Under the pieces are notes generated by a model. It was not told where the DNA came from and ran no database searches. It saw only the letters and a program-made list of their open reading frames with translations. Shown in pieces: positions 35,834 through 47,236 of a DNA stretch of 64,000 bases (within the stretch, counting starts at the first letter, position 1; every line of letters begins with the position of its first letter). The position numbers and the translations under genes are program-made. This DNA comes from Naganishia liquefaciens. Lineage: Eukaryota > Basidiomycota > Tremellomycetes > Filobasidiales > Filobasidiaceae. Where the stretch lies: positions 248,001-312,000 of the forward strand of contig BLZA01000040.1 in assembly GCA_013423385.1 (NCBI GenBank), read 5' to 3'.

Positions 35834-38800
35834 TCAGCCCTTCTTTTTGCGCGAATCTTCGAATGGAGTAAAGAAAGCTTTGATGCCTTCTCGCTTTGTT
35901 GGCGGTCGATGCGCTCGTTTGCCATTTGGGTTGTTTGGAACTTTATCTCTCTCGACCGGTTTTGCGTGTCGTTCCTGATGATGCAGATCCCGAGCCACAT
36001 GGAAATCTTGGTGTTCTCGTTTGATCGCTTCCAGCCTTGCCGTTAGCTTCTCCCGGTTCTTCTTTCGCGGTGATTCCTCTTGCTCAGAGACTCTGAATAC
36101 TCGCTTGCACTTCGGACATGTCCACGTCGGCCCGTCCTGCGTTATGTCGTCGTCGTCGTCGGAATCGGTCAGTATCTCTATGACTTCATTCTGTAGCTTG
36201 ACCCTCTTGTTGACTTGCTTCGTAACGGTCTTCCGCGATATATCTTTCGCGGCAACAGGCGCAGGTGAACCGGACCGAGATCGTTTCAGCGAAGCGGTCG
36301 AAGAGGGCCCGATAAGCGGACCGCCTCCAAAGAAGCCTTCAATCCCCTGTTGCCCGCCTTCAAGCCTCTCTAAACTATAAAAGCTGAGTGCCAGCTGCAA
36401 TGAGGATCACGTGAATACTCTGAGCTTGCGCATAGCATCGCTAGAAGCGTAACGTACATTGTCCACCCTCATCGCCGATTTCCCATTGGTTGAGCGGGTC
36501 ATCGGTTCTGTCACCTCGTCCCACAGCTTGTTGGCATATTTTGCTATGTATTCTGTTGATAGATGTCGCGTGAAAGGAAAATTTGTCTGTCGCGATCGTG
36601 ACGTCTTAAAGGCTGAAGGCGCACGGAGAGGACGATCAGCTTCTTGCAACGAATTTGAGCATTCAATCCGGACCTTGGCGTGTTCCGAGCACGATACTCT
36701 TTGGCCACAAACCATCTGTCACTTCCCTTGCATCTCTCAGACGGACATATAGCTCGCCAGCGAGCACAGCTAACCAATGATAACCAGCTTCACGGGTTGT
36801 GATTACAGGGTTAATGTTCTTGGAAGCCAGCATCGATTTGGTCGCTGTTCTCTCTTTGACTTTTGACAACAGATAGGGGGTTCAGTGATTGCACACACCC
36901 GCAGGAAAGCAAGGCAGCGTACCCGGAGTGTTGTCTATCCCGCGCAAAATGTCGAACACCCAGATGCTTTCTTCACCGAACTTCTTCTGCATTTCTTCCA
37001 GTGAGACAGTTCTGACGCAATTTCCAAGGCGGTAAGGGTCCATATCGCCTTAAGCCAAATGATTTGCCTACAGCATATCGCCAACGGTGTTTGCTTGGTA
37101 TTCAGCCGCCATCGCTTCTCCCAGCTTGCCTCCGAGATTTCTGATCTAAACGATACTCAACATCAGCTATATCATCTCGCCAACGTAAGTCTGAGCGATC
37201 CTACTTTGGTAAAGGGCATAGGGTTGAGAAACGCTGGCACTGCCGCAGATCTCATGATCGTCTTGAGACCCAAAGACAATCAGCTTGGAAGAAACTTGAC
37301 AATCCCAGCGAGTACCCACCTGCGCATTGGGTTTCTTCCATGCTGAACAAAGCTATTGGATGTTAAGTCGTCGATCAGGTGATAATTCTCGGTAAAAGTA
37401 GGTTACTGAAACATGCCTTTGCCAATGTTTTGTTGTGTGCTATTCCCTGAGCGAGACGAGAGAAGACTCATTTTAGCTCAGGATAAAGAGAAGAGTGAAT
37501 TCAGACCTACGGCCGAGCAAGTGTACCCCAAGTTTTCTCTCACTTCCGCCCTCAGCTTAGCCATCAATTCTGCTCCGATACACAGAGCCACATCTTCCCA
37601 TCCGCCGACGCCTTCCGTACCTTCCTCATCATTCCCATCGTGATCTACGGTCGAATCGCCGTCCTTCGGCTCACCCCGAATAGGGAATACATTCCCGGCT
37701 TCGGTCCATGATATCGGTGGAGGTGGCGGTAGAGGCGTATCCATACCATGTGGCGCGTCAAACGGCACTGAAGCCAGATGTGGATGACGGCGGAGTATCT
37801 CCTTAATTGTCAAAAGAGTGAGATCCAGGAATGCTTCATCGATGGATGCCTTTTCTGTTCACCAAGACAGAGGTAAATTTCTTGAGTTCTTGCACCTGGC
37901 TTGGCTACAGCTTACCGACTTCGCCTTCAGTAACCATGCTCTTGAAGATCGCAATGATTTTGGAACTCTCCCTTCGATAAGGGTCGAGCGAAACCTTTAC
38001 AATCCGTTATAGAGGTCATCAAATCAGCGTATCACTCAGACCACTCACCTTGTGCGTTCTGGGATCTGCATCATCCCATCTACCGGGTTCTACATCTCCT
38101 TCTCTGTCTGCAGCATTCAATCGCATCGAGCGAGCAATTCCGTCATGAAGCTAGCTCACAGGTTGCTACATGTACCATCTGAAGCTCTGGGCATTTCTTC
38201 TTGGCTTCATCAGCCTACATAGCGAAACTTGTAAATGAACAATCCGCGACAATTAGAACACACTAGCATACCGTCATATGTCTTGTTATGCCGAATTTCC
38301 TTGCCGGATAATTGATGGCAATCAGGCCTTGCCATTGACGCACCCCAACCTGCGGAAGACGCATCGATTGGCATTATACGAGCGTGTAGATGAAATAACT
38401 CACTGGCTGGTCTTCTGGGATACCGAGTCGAACCATCTCGAATTCTATAGATGCCAACGTTTCGTCAATGATGATACCTACACCATGAGAATGAAGATGA
38501 AACTCACGGGCATACGCTGCGTCTATATCGCAGTGCGCTATGACTCGTCTGGTGAACCAAAAAGTCGATACGGTGAGCGGATTCGTCGTCTAGATGCATT
38601 GGTGCGTACAGCGGATTGCTATACCATGTAGAAAGTGCGGATATCAGAGAAACATCTGGACACCACGGCAGGGCGAAGCATACCTCGTGTTCATAGCCTG
38701 ATTGCTCAAGAGGTGGCTGCAGGCAAGGCGTCGTTGAGGAGAAGGATCTATCGCTAGACAGGCGGAACTCACCGGTAGGTGACCGCCGATCTTTGATTGT

Positions 38801-38840
38801 CACGCCGTCTTGAGCGGCTGCCGCTCGCCAGGAAGGACAT
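35834..38840 (-). CDS. RAD30: translesion DNA polymerase eta
   Basis: Multi-exon Y-family polymerase that copies past UV photoproducts. Segments in order: IAHCDIDAAYAQFEMVRLG (catalytic Asp, near 38510-38560), ALIAINYPARKFGITRHM, KKCPELQMVHVAT, THKVSLDPYRRESSKIIAI, KASIDEAFLDLTLL (catalytic Asp/Glu), LRAEVRENLGYTCSAGI, VRNAAVPAFLNPMPFTKVRS-like sequence near 37240, SIWVFDILRGIDNTPVKERT, the palm/little-finger segment WLAVLAGELYVRLRDAREVT, GLWPKSIVLGTR, then a UBZ zinc finger (WTCPKCKRVF ... EHQDFHVARDL) and a C-terminal PIP-like GIKAFFTPF. The PIP-like box lacks the usual leading Gln. The ATG at 38840 (MSFLASGSRSRRR) with exon 38840-38773 and TYRHLLSNQ fits the family, but its phase does not join the next exon, so the first 60 residues are unresolved. 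The gene is convergent with PCH2 and divergent from TRF4. Confidence 0.88.
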
Positions 38841-39217
38841 GACTGACCAAAAACCCGAGGCTTGCCTTTCCCAGCGATACTTGCCCCAATTCCAGGCAAT
38901 CTTGTAGCTTCTCGGACCCCCTGAATGCTCAATACACGGCTCTCTCGATGAAAGTTCAAGTCGGCGAATCTGAAACACGCACATGAAGGAGGCCCTGCTT
39001 GTTTACAATGTGGCTCTCGAGGGGGAAAGCCTTACGTAATGGCGGGAGCTCTAACACCGAAATTTGGAGGTGTGATCGCACGGTACCTCGTCTCCGGTTT
39101 GCGCTGGCCACACAGACGAGATGAACGTCCTCATAGACGTACGGACTGATTTCCTAAGTTAGAGACCAGCTGTATCCCCAAGTTTCAAGCTTAGCTCCTC
39201 AGTCTTCACGCCGACTC
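38841..39217. promoter_or_regulatory. head-to-head promoter region, RAD30/TRF4
   Basis: About 375 bases between the proposed Pol eta start and the TRF4 start. No ORF of note and no TATA box. Its exact left edge depends on the unresolved Pol eta 5' end. Confidence 0.35.
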
Positions 39218-42200
39218 ATGCCCAAGAAGTCAACGGGCGCCAAATCTGGGCCGTCCGAAGGGATCCAGCAAGCACCCACAGTACCATCCGTTTCGGGCCT
39301 GGCGAATCCCTCCGAAGCCGCCACAGTATTGAGCAAGAGTGCGAGGAAGAGGAGAAACAAGAGAGAGGCAGAGGCGAATGAGCCGTTGCCGGAGGCGTCA
39401 GGGAAGAAGAGTAGAAAGAGCAAAAAGAAGGCAAAGCTAGCTGCTGCCGCTTCCGCTGCGGAGGGCGCCGTGAGTCTTTCCGGACGATCCAACATGCCTT
39501 CGGACACTTCGTTGACTATGCATTTCTCAGGCTGGTGCGAACGGCAAATCTGCTGGTGAGCGCGGACGTCATGTAAATCACTATCACTTCAAGACTGATC
39601 CACCGATTTCAGGCCAGGATTCTAAGAAGAAAAAGTCCAAGCATAAGAGAGGCAAGGACGGCAGGAAAGACGGTAGCGAATCCAGCACATCTAAGAAGTC
39701 AAAGAAAGACGAAACACCGAAACCTTCCCCGTTAAACAACGCTGTACAGGGCAACGGCAGCCGTCCCTCTGGTGCCAAGATCATTGGTACCGGCCACTTT
39801 GTTGCCGATAGCCTACCGCAAAACAGCAGAAAGCGGAAGTTCGACCGGATGGCACAGAGTCAGATTGGTGGACGTGCGGTTTCGCCATGGTGTGCCGATA
39901 TCGAATGGTTCTCTGCTTCAAATATGACTCAGCTGTCAGTCTCATTGTCTTGGATGCCTGCCTCTTACTGACAAAAGCATTGCTGCGGCAGACTGAATGA
40001 CGAGATCCTGGCTTGTAGCGCGTGGATATCTCCTACTTTCGAGGAACACGAAGTCCGCACATTGATGATCAGCAAAGTGAGGCGGATCATCAAGCAAGTC
40101 GAAAGAGATGCCGAGGTGTATGCTTTCGGGAGCCACGAGACAAAGCTCTATCTGCCAGGAGGGTGAGGCTTTCTTCACACAAGGTGTATGACCGGGATCT
40201 GATAAAGCCGTTACAGCGATATCGACATCGTGGTCGATAGCAGTACTGTATACGCGCGGACACCTCAGAAATTCTTTTACGCCCTTATCGCGCAGCTTCT
40301 GCGAGAAGGGATATGTCATGAATCCGAGATCGGGAAGGTTTTCCATGCCAGAGTGCCAATCATCAAGATCAAAACAATAGAAGGTAAGTTTGGTTCTCAG
40401 TGGTAGAATGGGGAGCTCACGAGTTCCGCATACTAGGTGGAATCAAGATAGATATCTCACTATACAACACGAATGGTGTGAAGGCGGGTGAGGTAGTCAA
40501 GCAGTACCTTGATGCTCTTCCTGCAGCGAGACCGCTGGTCTTGCTGGTCAAGGCGTACATGTGGAGATTGGGAAAGAACGAAGTGTTCACTGGAGGAATG
40601 GGCAGCTACTCTACGATCTGCTTGGCCATCAGTTTTTTGCAGGTAAGTGTCAGGCTCAGTTACGACTTCAGGTCGATTGAAGGGGAAATCCGTTCACAGC
40701 AACACCCCAAAATACGCAATAACGAGATTGATCCCATGAAGAATCTTGGAATCCTTCTTATCGAGTTTTTCGAATTATATGGCCTGGTATTCAATTGGGA
40801 GGATCTTGGAATTTCGATTCGGGAAGGCGGATCTTATTTCGACAAGCGCGACAGGAATTGGTACAAGTCTGGGTTCCAGCCAAATTTCGCCATTGAGGAT
40901 CCGCAAGATCAGCGTAAGCAATACTTCAAAAGGATATAGCTGAGCGACCTTGCTGAGAGAATCTGGAATCAGTGAACGATATCTCAAAGGGCACATACGA
41001 TACTCTTGCCATCTTGGAAAGCTTCAGAACGGCGTACGAGACCCTGCGGGACAATATCGAGACGCGTGCAGAAGAACTGAGAAGCTGGCAGACCTCGTCA
41101 CGCAATGGTGTGCGGAATGCCCATCATCGAAATTGGCTGGATGACGATGGAGCGTTCATGCCTCAGCGATTGTCCTTGTTGCGTGGTGTCATCGGCTTTG
41201 ACGAGTCTGTAAGTCTGTTTTGCTTTCTAGGCATTCTGACACATTCTGAGTCATCTCATCAGACTCTGAGGCATCGAGCCGGATTGGGACGACTCTATCA
41301 CACCCAGGAACTGCATCGGCAACTACGCGTACCATTTGTTAAACCTCCGATGACGGCAACACAAGCGCAGTCAACACAGCCTCCTGCTCAGAGAGTTCCC
41401 ACAAGCGACAAATTCATCGTCGACCTGCTCCCGGCAACTGGGCATCACAGACGTTTCGGAGGCGCAAAAGATACTGTACAGGCTATTCACATGGATGAGT
41501 CTGACCCTGAGGATGTCGGTCAGAGAGATCGTAATGCAGAACCATACTTTGACAGCGACTCCGACGTCAGCGAAGTCCCAAAGGTCAAGAGAAGCAAGCC
41601 AAATCAGAGCATACCATCGCACAGGCGCATACAAACACCCTCCGGTTCAGCATCATCCTCCACGTCTTCCGACTCTTCCGGCTCGGATTCTCGATCCGTG
41701 ATAGAAGTGTCTGATGAAGACTCCGAGGAGGAGAGCACGCGATATCGTGTGGGAAAGAAACGACAGCCAGTAAAAGGCTCCAAAGAAGCCGAAATGGGCT
41801 TGGGCTCTGGCGATGCGTCTGATAGCGCTAATGTTATCGATCTCGATGAAGATTCCGATGGTGTCGAGATCGTAAATGAGAAGTCAAAGGTCGTGAGCAG
41901 TGAAGCTCCTGTCATTCACTTTTCGGAAACGACATCTCGCTCGAGCGGGATCAAACCAGATGACCGCCACTCATTCAAACCATCCGATATTATACGTCAA
42001 GGTCGTTCTGCTGCGCCCAAACCTCGGCATCGCATCCCTTCGCCAACATCGGACGCGTCAGAAGAACGAGTCTCGCCGCCAAACAAAAGGAGCAAGCCGT
42101 CACGCAGTTCACGCCAGCAATTTTGGCAGTCGAAAAGCGGTGTAGAGACCGGTAGCAGTCGTCGAGACCAGGATGGCGACCAAAGTGCGCGTTTTGAAAA

Positions 42201-42288
42201 CGATTGGGAGGAAGATCTTGACAGGGCGCGCAAGGATGCGGCAGGAAGAGACCCTGTCGCTGCAAATGACGATTTCGTATCGTTGTAA
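39218..42288 (+). CDS. TRF4: TRAMP-complex non-canonical poly(A) polymerase Trf4/Pap2 (TENT4)
   Basis: Nine exons (39218-39469, 39531-39555, 39613-39934, 39992-40162, 40217-40383, 40437-40642, 40700-40913, 40973-41208, 41263-42288) give 872 residues. Trf4 adds short A tails to aberrant nuclear RNAs so that the exosome degrades them, working with Air1/2 and Mtr4. The N-terminal 170 residues are Lys/Ser-rich (nuclear/nucleolar). The catalytic module has WISPTFEEHEVRTLMI, YAFGSHETKLYLPGGDIDIV (GS and DxD metal-binding residues), the third Asp in GGIKIDISLYNTNGVKAGEV, ARPLVLLVKAYMWRLGKNEV, GGMGSYSTICLAISFLQ, and NLGILLIEFFELYGLVFNWE with GGSYFDKR (PAP-associated domain). The C-terminal 330 residues are acidic and basic low-complexity sequence. 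There is a 25-nt exon at 39531-39555. The gene is convergent with COX4. Confidence 0.95.
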
Positions 42289-42558
42289 TGAGCATGGTTG
42301 TATCACCGCATAGTCGAGCAGATCACATGGCCTGCCAAACTGGATCCGCAGTATTATCTGTCCAAGCCTTACTTCCCGGTATCGGTTGCAAGACCTGTTG
42401 CTCTACCGCGCGATCTCCTCATATCCGGTCTGATAGCCTTGCCTCTGTAATAATCACATGTCCCTTCAGTCCCGGTGATGTTCTTATGTCATGTTAATCT
42501 GGTTGTGCCTCTGGTGATCTACATTTTGAAATACAAGGGTAAATCCAGTCGAAGCGTT

Positions 42559-43688
42559 TAGTGGTGGTGGTCAGCGTGAGCGTCACCCTGGAAGTCCATC
42601 TAAAGAGCGACATGTCATTAGCATTGTGCTTTTTCAAGTTGCGAACGATTCTCGTACCGTGTAGACGGAACCACATTCCGGGCATCGGTGATTCTTCAAG
42701 GTGTTGTTCAAGCTGAGCCAGATAGTGTCGTGCGAGTCGGTGGGGAAACCAGTGCATCCGATCTTTCGCTCGGGGAACTGGATACGTAATGCGTCAGCCC
42801 GATTTACATGGATTATGACATGATGCTCGGCACGCGCAGCATGAGCGTTTGACCGTGACCAATGTCGAGGACAACAAAGGCTACGAACGCCATGAAGATC
42901 GCGGGCGGCGGCTGGAACTGAAGCCCCCGTGTTCTGCCTTCCTTTATGAGTCCGCCGAATGCTTTCCTGCTCTTTCTTTCCGCGTCCGCCTTCTCCCGGT
43001 CAATAAACACTCCTCCACTCCCTTCTTCGGTCATCGGACACGCTCGGCGTGGCATCTCGTGCCGTGGCCGCGAAACTCACCAAAGAGTAGACCTTGATGG
43101 GCTCCTTCATTGTGCCAAGACGGTCAACCTGCAAAGGCTTCATGTCGAAGACATCGACACCCTCCAATTTTCCGAGCAATTCGAATCGTTCCAAACCGGT
43201 GGACTGGTTCTCGCTAGTGAAAGAGACGACATCAGAGCTGATCCCAGACGGAAAGCAGGCGTTATGCGTACTCGGTAGGGACCTCTCCGGCTTTACCACC
43301 CTAAGGACAGAAGAATCGTCAGCCCGCGTTCACGGATAGGTTCAGCTCACGTCTCTCTCGCGGCGTTCGCTTGATGCTTCCTCCGCCTTCATCAGCGAGC
43401 GCAGTCATCCCTCGTCCGGTGCGCATGCCTTCCCAGCTCCGTTGCGTATTGCGCGATATTCGAAACGCGTGAAAGCGTGCATTCTTCCGTCCTTCACGCC
43501 ATGCCTTTTCAACCCCCTTTGTGCACTGGACCCTACTCCTGCCTTCCCATGTTTCCCTGGCCATAGTAACTCACCTCGCCGAGCAATTGGGGAGGAGCAG
43601 CGCTGAGACGCGCAGCGGAAACCGAGAAGGCTCGGACGGGCTGTCGAGCGGCGACGGTTCGGAATGATCGGAAGGCGGCGGTCAACAT
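42559..43688 (-). CDS. COX4: cytochrome c oxidase subunit 4 (animal COX5B homologue)
   Basis: Five exons (43688-43575, 43300-43272, 43213-43081, 42777-42658, 42600-42559) give 145 residues. It is a nuclear-encoded, zinc-binding subunit of respiratory complex IV on the matrix face of the inner membrane. The N-terminus is a mitochondrial presequence (MLTAAFRSFRTVAARQPVRA + FSVSAARLS). Then comes TDENQSTGLERFELLGKLEG, VDVFDMKPLQVDRLGTMKEP, IKVYSLFPERKIGCTGFPTD and SHDTIW, with the zinc site formed by the early Cys, the His and the C-terminal HRCPECG pair. It ends in MDFQGDAHADHHH. Introns 1 (43574-43301, 274 nt) and 3 (43080-42778, 303 nt) are four to five times longer than the genome norm. Confidence 0.95.
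43314..43399 (-). ncRNA. possible C/D-box snoRNA in COX4 intron 1
   Basis: On the transcribed strand of the 274-nt intron, a C-box-like TGATGA (43394-43389) is followed about 66 nt later by a D-box-like CTGA (43322-43319), close to the 3' end of the intron; another CTGA between them could be D'. The spacing is that of fungal intronic C/D snoRNAs. The terminal stem is poor (3 bp with a bulge) and I recognise no rRNA target, so this is weak. Confidence 0.18.
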
Positions 43689-44231
43689 TATGATACGTGT
43701 TCGTCTAGCGAAAGAGCGGACTCCCAGAACGACCGTGTGCAATCTCGTGCGGCAACAGTAATCACTACACCTCGCCGAAGCGTGACCGCAGCCCAAACGG
43801 AATCCGTCATTCGCTGTCCGGGATTGGCAGCGGAACCACGGCGCGCTACGATTTTTAGAAGGCGGCCGGGCGAGTCGAGACGACGCGCCAAATTTTGGTC
43901 AAAGTGCGGCGGAAGGTTGGCAAGGCTGGCAACTGTCAAGCGCGCGCGGGCTGTTCGGTGTATGATGGATCCTGTCATTGCCACTCTCAACTCGACTTGG
44001 TTTTTGTACGAGGACGCACGACTGAAAGAGCTGATCAGATAGCTGAAGCTCAGCAGACTCGAGGCTAGAAAAGATTGGCGTATTGGTGGCAGGGAGAATG
44101 CACTATTCGGAGAAAAAGGCTTAAATGTATACGAGGTCTTCCACGTGTCTTCCGAAGACGTTGCATTTGCCTGCCTGATGTATCGTGCGAGGAGGAGTAC
44201 ATCTGCATCATCCTTTGACCTCTTCCTCATA
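43689..44231. other. intergenic, COX4 5' end and CDC43 3' end
   Basis: About 540 bases between two minus-strand genes, without a supported ORF. It should contain the CDC43 3' UTR and COX4 promoter. Confidence 0.35.
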
Positions 44232-45915
44232 CTAGCGACGCTTAATATCTTCCAGACAACGCTCAATATACGCTCGTGTTTCCGTTGAGACGTTCCACAG
44301 CGGATCCAGTGGTTTGAGCCCGAGCTTGGGTATCGGTGTTGATTGAACCTCAGGTGTAACCTGAGCTGTAGCACCAAGATTGGATAACTGCGCCGCCCTG
44401 TGTCCTCGATTGGTATTCGGGCTCCAATCACTATCGTTCTCGTTCATCGCGAGGGCGGCAAGCGCTAGGTACGAGTGATAAGGATCTAAACGAAAATATG
44501 ACAGAATTCAGAGTAAGCGGGGAAGTATGGGGCGGACTGTAATGAAACATATACTCACCCGGAAACTCGCCTCTAGCCTTACCAAACCCACCAATGGGCG
44601 ATTGCGAGTCCAGCAATGCTCTCGTATTCGCTTCCGTATCCAAGGGAGGCTCTCCCAGAAGTACCTGATACCCAGTACATTAGCTCAGGGCACTCCGTCC
44701 TCGACAGCGGCCCTTACTCTCAAGGCCCCACCACACCAGAAGCTGTAACAGACATCTTCATCCTTTCCTGGCCGACCCTGGAATCCACCTATCCCTGACG
44801 CCTGATCCGCCGTCTCCGATAATCCGCCTAATTGTCGGGAGACGAGATAACGCGATGCGATAGGGACATCGAAGTTATCGTTCCACTTTGTTTCTGAAGG
44901 TAATATTCGGAGGCTGGCGATAGCGCAGTACGTGGTTCCGCCTTGAGCTTCAAGTCCCGGGTGCTGGCCAAATCCGCCCTCCCATGTCTATGGGGTACTC
45001 GTAAATAAGAACAACGACAACAAGATGGATAGATATACTGACTTGACAATTTGACAACCAAGCCCTTGTGCGCCTCGATGATCTACGTTCCAAGTTTACT
45101 GGTATAGACGCATCTTTAGTCGACAAGTCCGTGCAATTCTGGTTCGAAGATTCTTTCGCATGATTTGATGCAGAGCGTGTTTGGCTTTCCAGGTGTGATG
45201 CGTTACGCGCTCTTCTGATCATATCGTCGACGACGGATGCACAGTATGCCATGCGAGCGTCGGACTGAAAAGGTGGCGCAAGGCATGGCTCTAACGACGC
45301 TGTTGGACCGGTATGTGGCGATCTCAACGGTATTGGCGAGAATCTTAATGATCGCATCCGGACTATCAGCCCTCGGCGGCGTCCGCCCTGCACATCTACT
45401 CACGATCCGTTAACATCGGCACAGGCATCAAGAAAGTAGTCGAGGCCATCTATGTCAAGCTTTTCTATCCATTCGTCGAGAGGTGCGCGCAAGATGCCGA
45501 GAATCAGAAGAGCCGTGTAGGTAGATGGTAAATGACCAGAGTCGTATACACAAGATGACAGTTCTGGGGTCGAGGCTGTCATGAATGTTGAACCTTTGAA
45601 TCCACCGTATTCTATAAAGAGCCAAGCATACAATTTGCATTAGTCTAGTCCTATGTCGCCATGCCTCGAGACGGTGCTTCGAAGAACCTACGGCTACTGA
45701 CTCGCCTGTAAAGCCCATACCCAGCGGATCCATTGGCTTTTTTCCTGATGAGTGGTGGCGGCATCTAATGCTCCCAAGAGATCTAGCGCAGATAGGCAGA
45801 AATAAGCGATGGTAATCCTGTTGCCGTCATGGCCTTCCGCGGATGAGGGGAGTAGCGTGAGACATCGCTTGAAGTAGGAGATGTGTGCGTTTCTTTTGAA
45901 GGTCAACTGAGGCAT
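44232..45915 (-). CDS. CDC43: geranylgeranyltransferase type I beta subunit
   Basis: Six exons (45915-45702, 45611-45404, 45343-45043, 44987-44718, 44664-44559, 44485-44232) sum to 450 residues. With the alpha subunit shared with farnesyltransferase it attaches geranylgeranyl to CaaX proteins such as Rho1 and Cdc42 in the cytosol. Features: HISYFKRCLTLLP, RITIAYFCLSALDLLGALD, YGGFKGSTFM (prenyltransferase repeat), YDSGHLPSTYTALLILGIL, DARMAYCASVVDDM, TWEGGFGQHPGLEAQGGTTY + CAIASLRIL, GGFQGRPGKDEDVCYSFWCG (catalytic Asp/Cys zinc ligands) and SPIGGFGKARGEFPDPYHSY (His ligand). These positions match PGGT1B rather than the farnesyl or Rab-type beta subunits. Exon 3 contains a divergent loop after VVDDM that may include an unrecognised short intron. 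Confidence 0.93.
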
Positions 45916-47236
45916 TCTCGAAGTCCTGGGAGGTCGCTAACGACGAGAGGCTGCGGCAGAGTAGGTCTTGTTTTACAGAGTACGTTACGAACGAAATTGC
46001 AGGGACCAATGGGGTTCTGATGATCTGAAACCTTGTTCAAGGAAGACAGAACACAGGATCAAGTGAGAGAAGCCCGCTCGATCGCTGGGACAGCTGCGGG
46101 TTCGAAAGACAAAGTAAACAAGCGACATCAACGCTCTGTCGGCTGCTGTAAGCCTGTAACCCTTCGGAGCCAGACAAATTATAAATGTGTGTGTCTGAAC
46201 TATGCGTCCCATCAGGGTGACAACTTTTCACCGTGAGCGATGAGTAGCAAAACGGTGAAAACCGCCATAGACGTCGTTGAATGACGAATCGTCTCAAGTC
46301 TTGAAGTAATCGAGCAGCGGTTTTCGGAGGCACGGTCAAAAGCATCTCGTGGCATGTCAATCAAGACATCAACATGAGCGGGATGGAGCCAGCAGACAGA
46401 ACTGAAAGCGACAAGTCTGAAGAGATCTTAGAGAACCAGAGGACATGGCTAAGATCACATCGTAACCTATATGCCAGTGGTCAGCCAACCAGTCCAACCA
46501 CGCGGCGTGCATCCGACATCGATTGCATTACAAGCGGCGGCCGATCGCCCTCGATCGCAGATTGAAACCGACGTATAACGTGGGAAAACGTCATTTATCG
46601 AGTTCTCGCGTCCAGAGTCGGGACAAGTGTGGGACAGTGGCTGTCCATTGGTTGCGAAAAAATCAGACTGGGCCCTGTGATCGCGTGAGTTCAATGACAT
46701 AGCCCTCGTTGTCCTGCATATTCCTCTGCTCTCTGTAAACTATTTGCAGCACGAGTCAGACCGTCGCTACCTTACATCTATTCAGCCTCGCGCAGGAGCA
46801 GAAAGGCCGCAACCGATAGCTCTTTAGCAACAAGACCCCCGAGAAACTTGCAAAGATTCCCTCTCAGCAGAGGCAAGAAGACCCTAGGTTGCTTTGTCTC
46901 GAGTAAGTCCTCTTGTTTTTGGCTGCGTTTCCTTCAACTGATCTGTCTTGCAGGTGGGTTTCTTTGCGCGGAGAACCACCCTGATTTGACCCACATCCCG
47001 AGAGACATCCCTCGATCAAAAACTTCATTCTGAAGTCAGGCAGTATAGCAGGGGAACCCACGTCGGTCAAAGCAGCCCAAGGTGAGTATACAAGTGTTCG
47101 CCGTGATTATTGTGCTAGACATTGAGCCAAATTTCCAGTGTAACAGATCACAAGCATAAACGACCAGAAGCAGCATCCCAAATCAATACAGCAAACACCA
47201 AAAATACCCAAAAGCCTCAACAGCATCATCATTAAC
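45916..47236. promoter_or_regulatory. long divergent region with ODC leader
   Basis: This 1.3-kb gap between CDC43 and ornithine decarboxylase is the longest in the window. I see no supported gene. The last 400 bases read like a leader: two well-formed GT-AG introns without coding potential (46903-46953 and 47082-47138) and an A/C-rich, G-poor stretch (47150-47236) leading into the start codon. Confidence 0.45.
46903..47138 (+). other. two candidate 5'-UTR introns of ornithine decarboxylase
   Basis: 46903-46953 (GTAAGT ... CTTGCAG) and 47082-47138 (GTGAGT ... CCAG, with a GCTAGAC branch-like motif). Both have the size typical of this genome and neither lies in an ORF beginning with ATG. Confidence 0.45.

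Noticed and set aside
42813-43055. 80-codon minus-strand frame as an independent gene
   Set aside because: It sits within COX4 intron 3 on the same strand; kept only as an observation on intron length.
43000-43080. C-box-like CGATGAC in COX4 intron 3
   Set aside because: The only D-box-like CTGA is over 200 nt away, far outside C/D snoRNA spacing, and the C-box core is imperfect.
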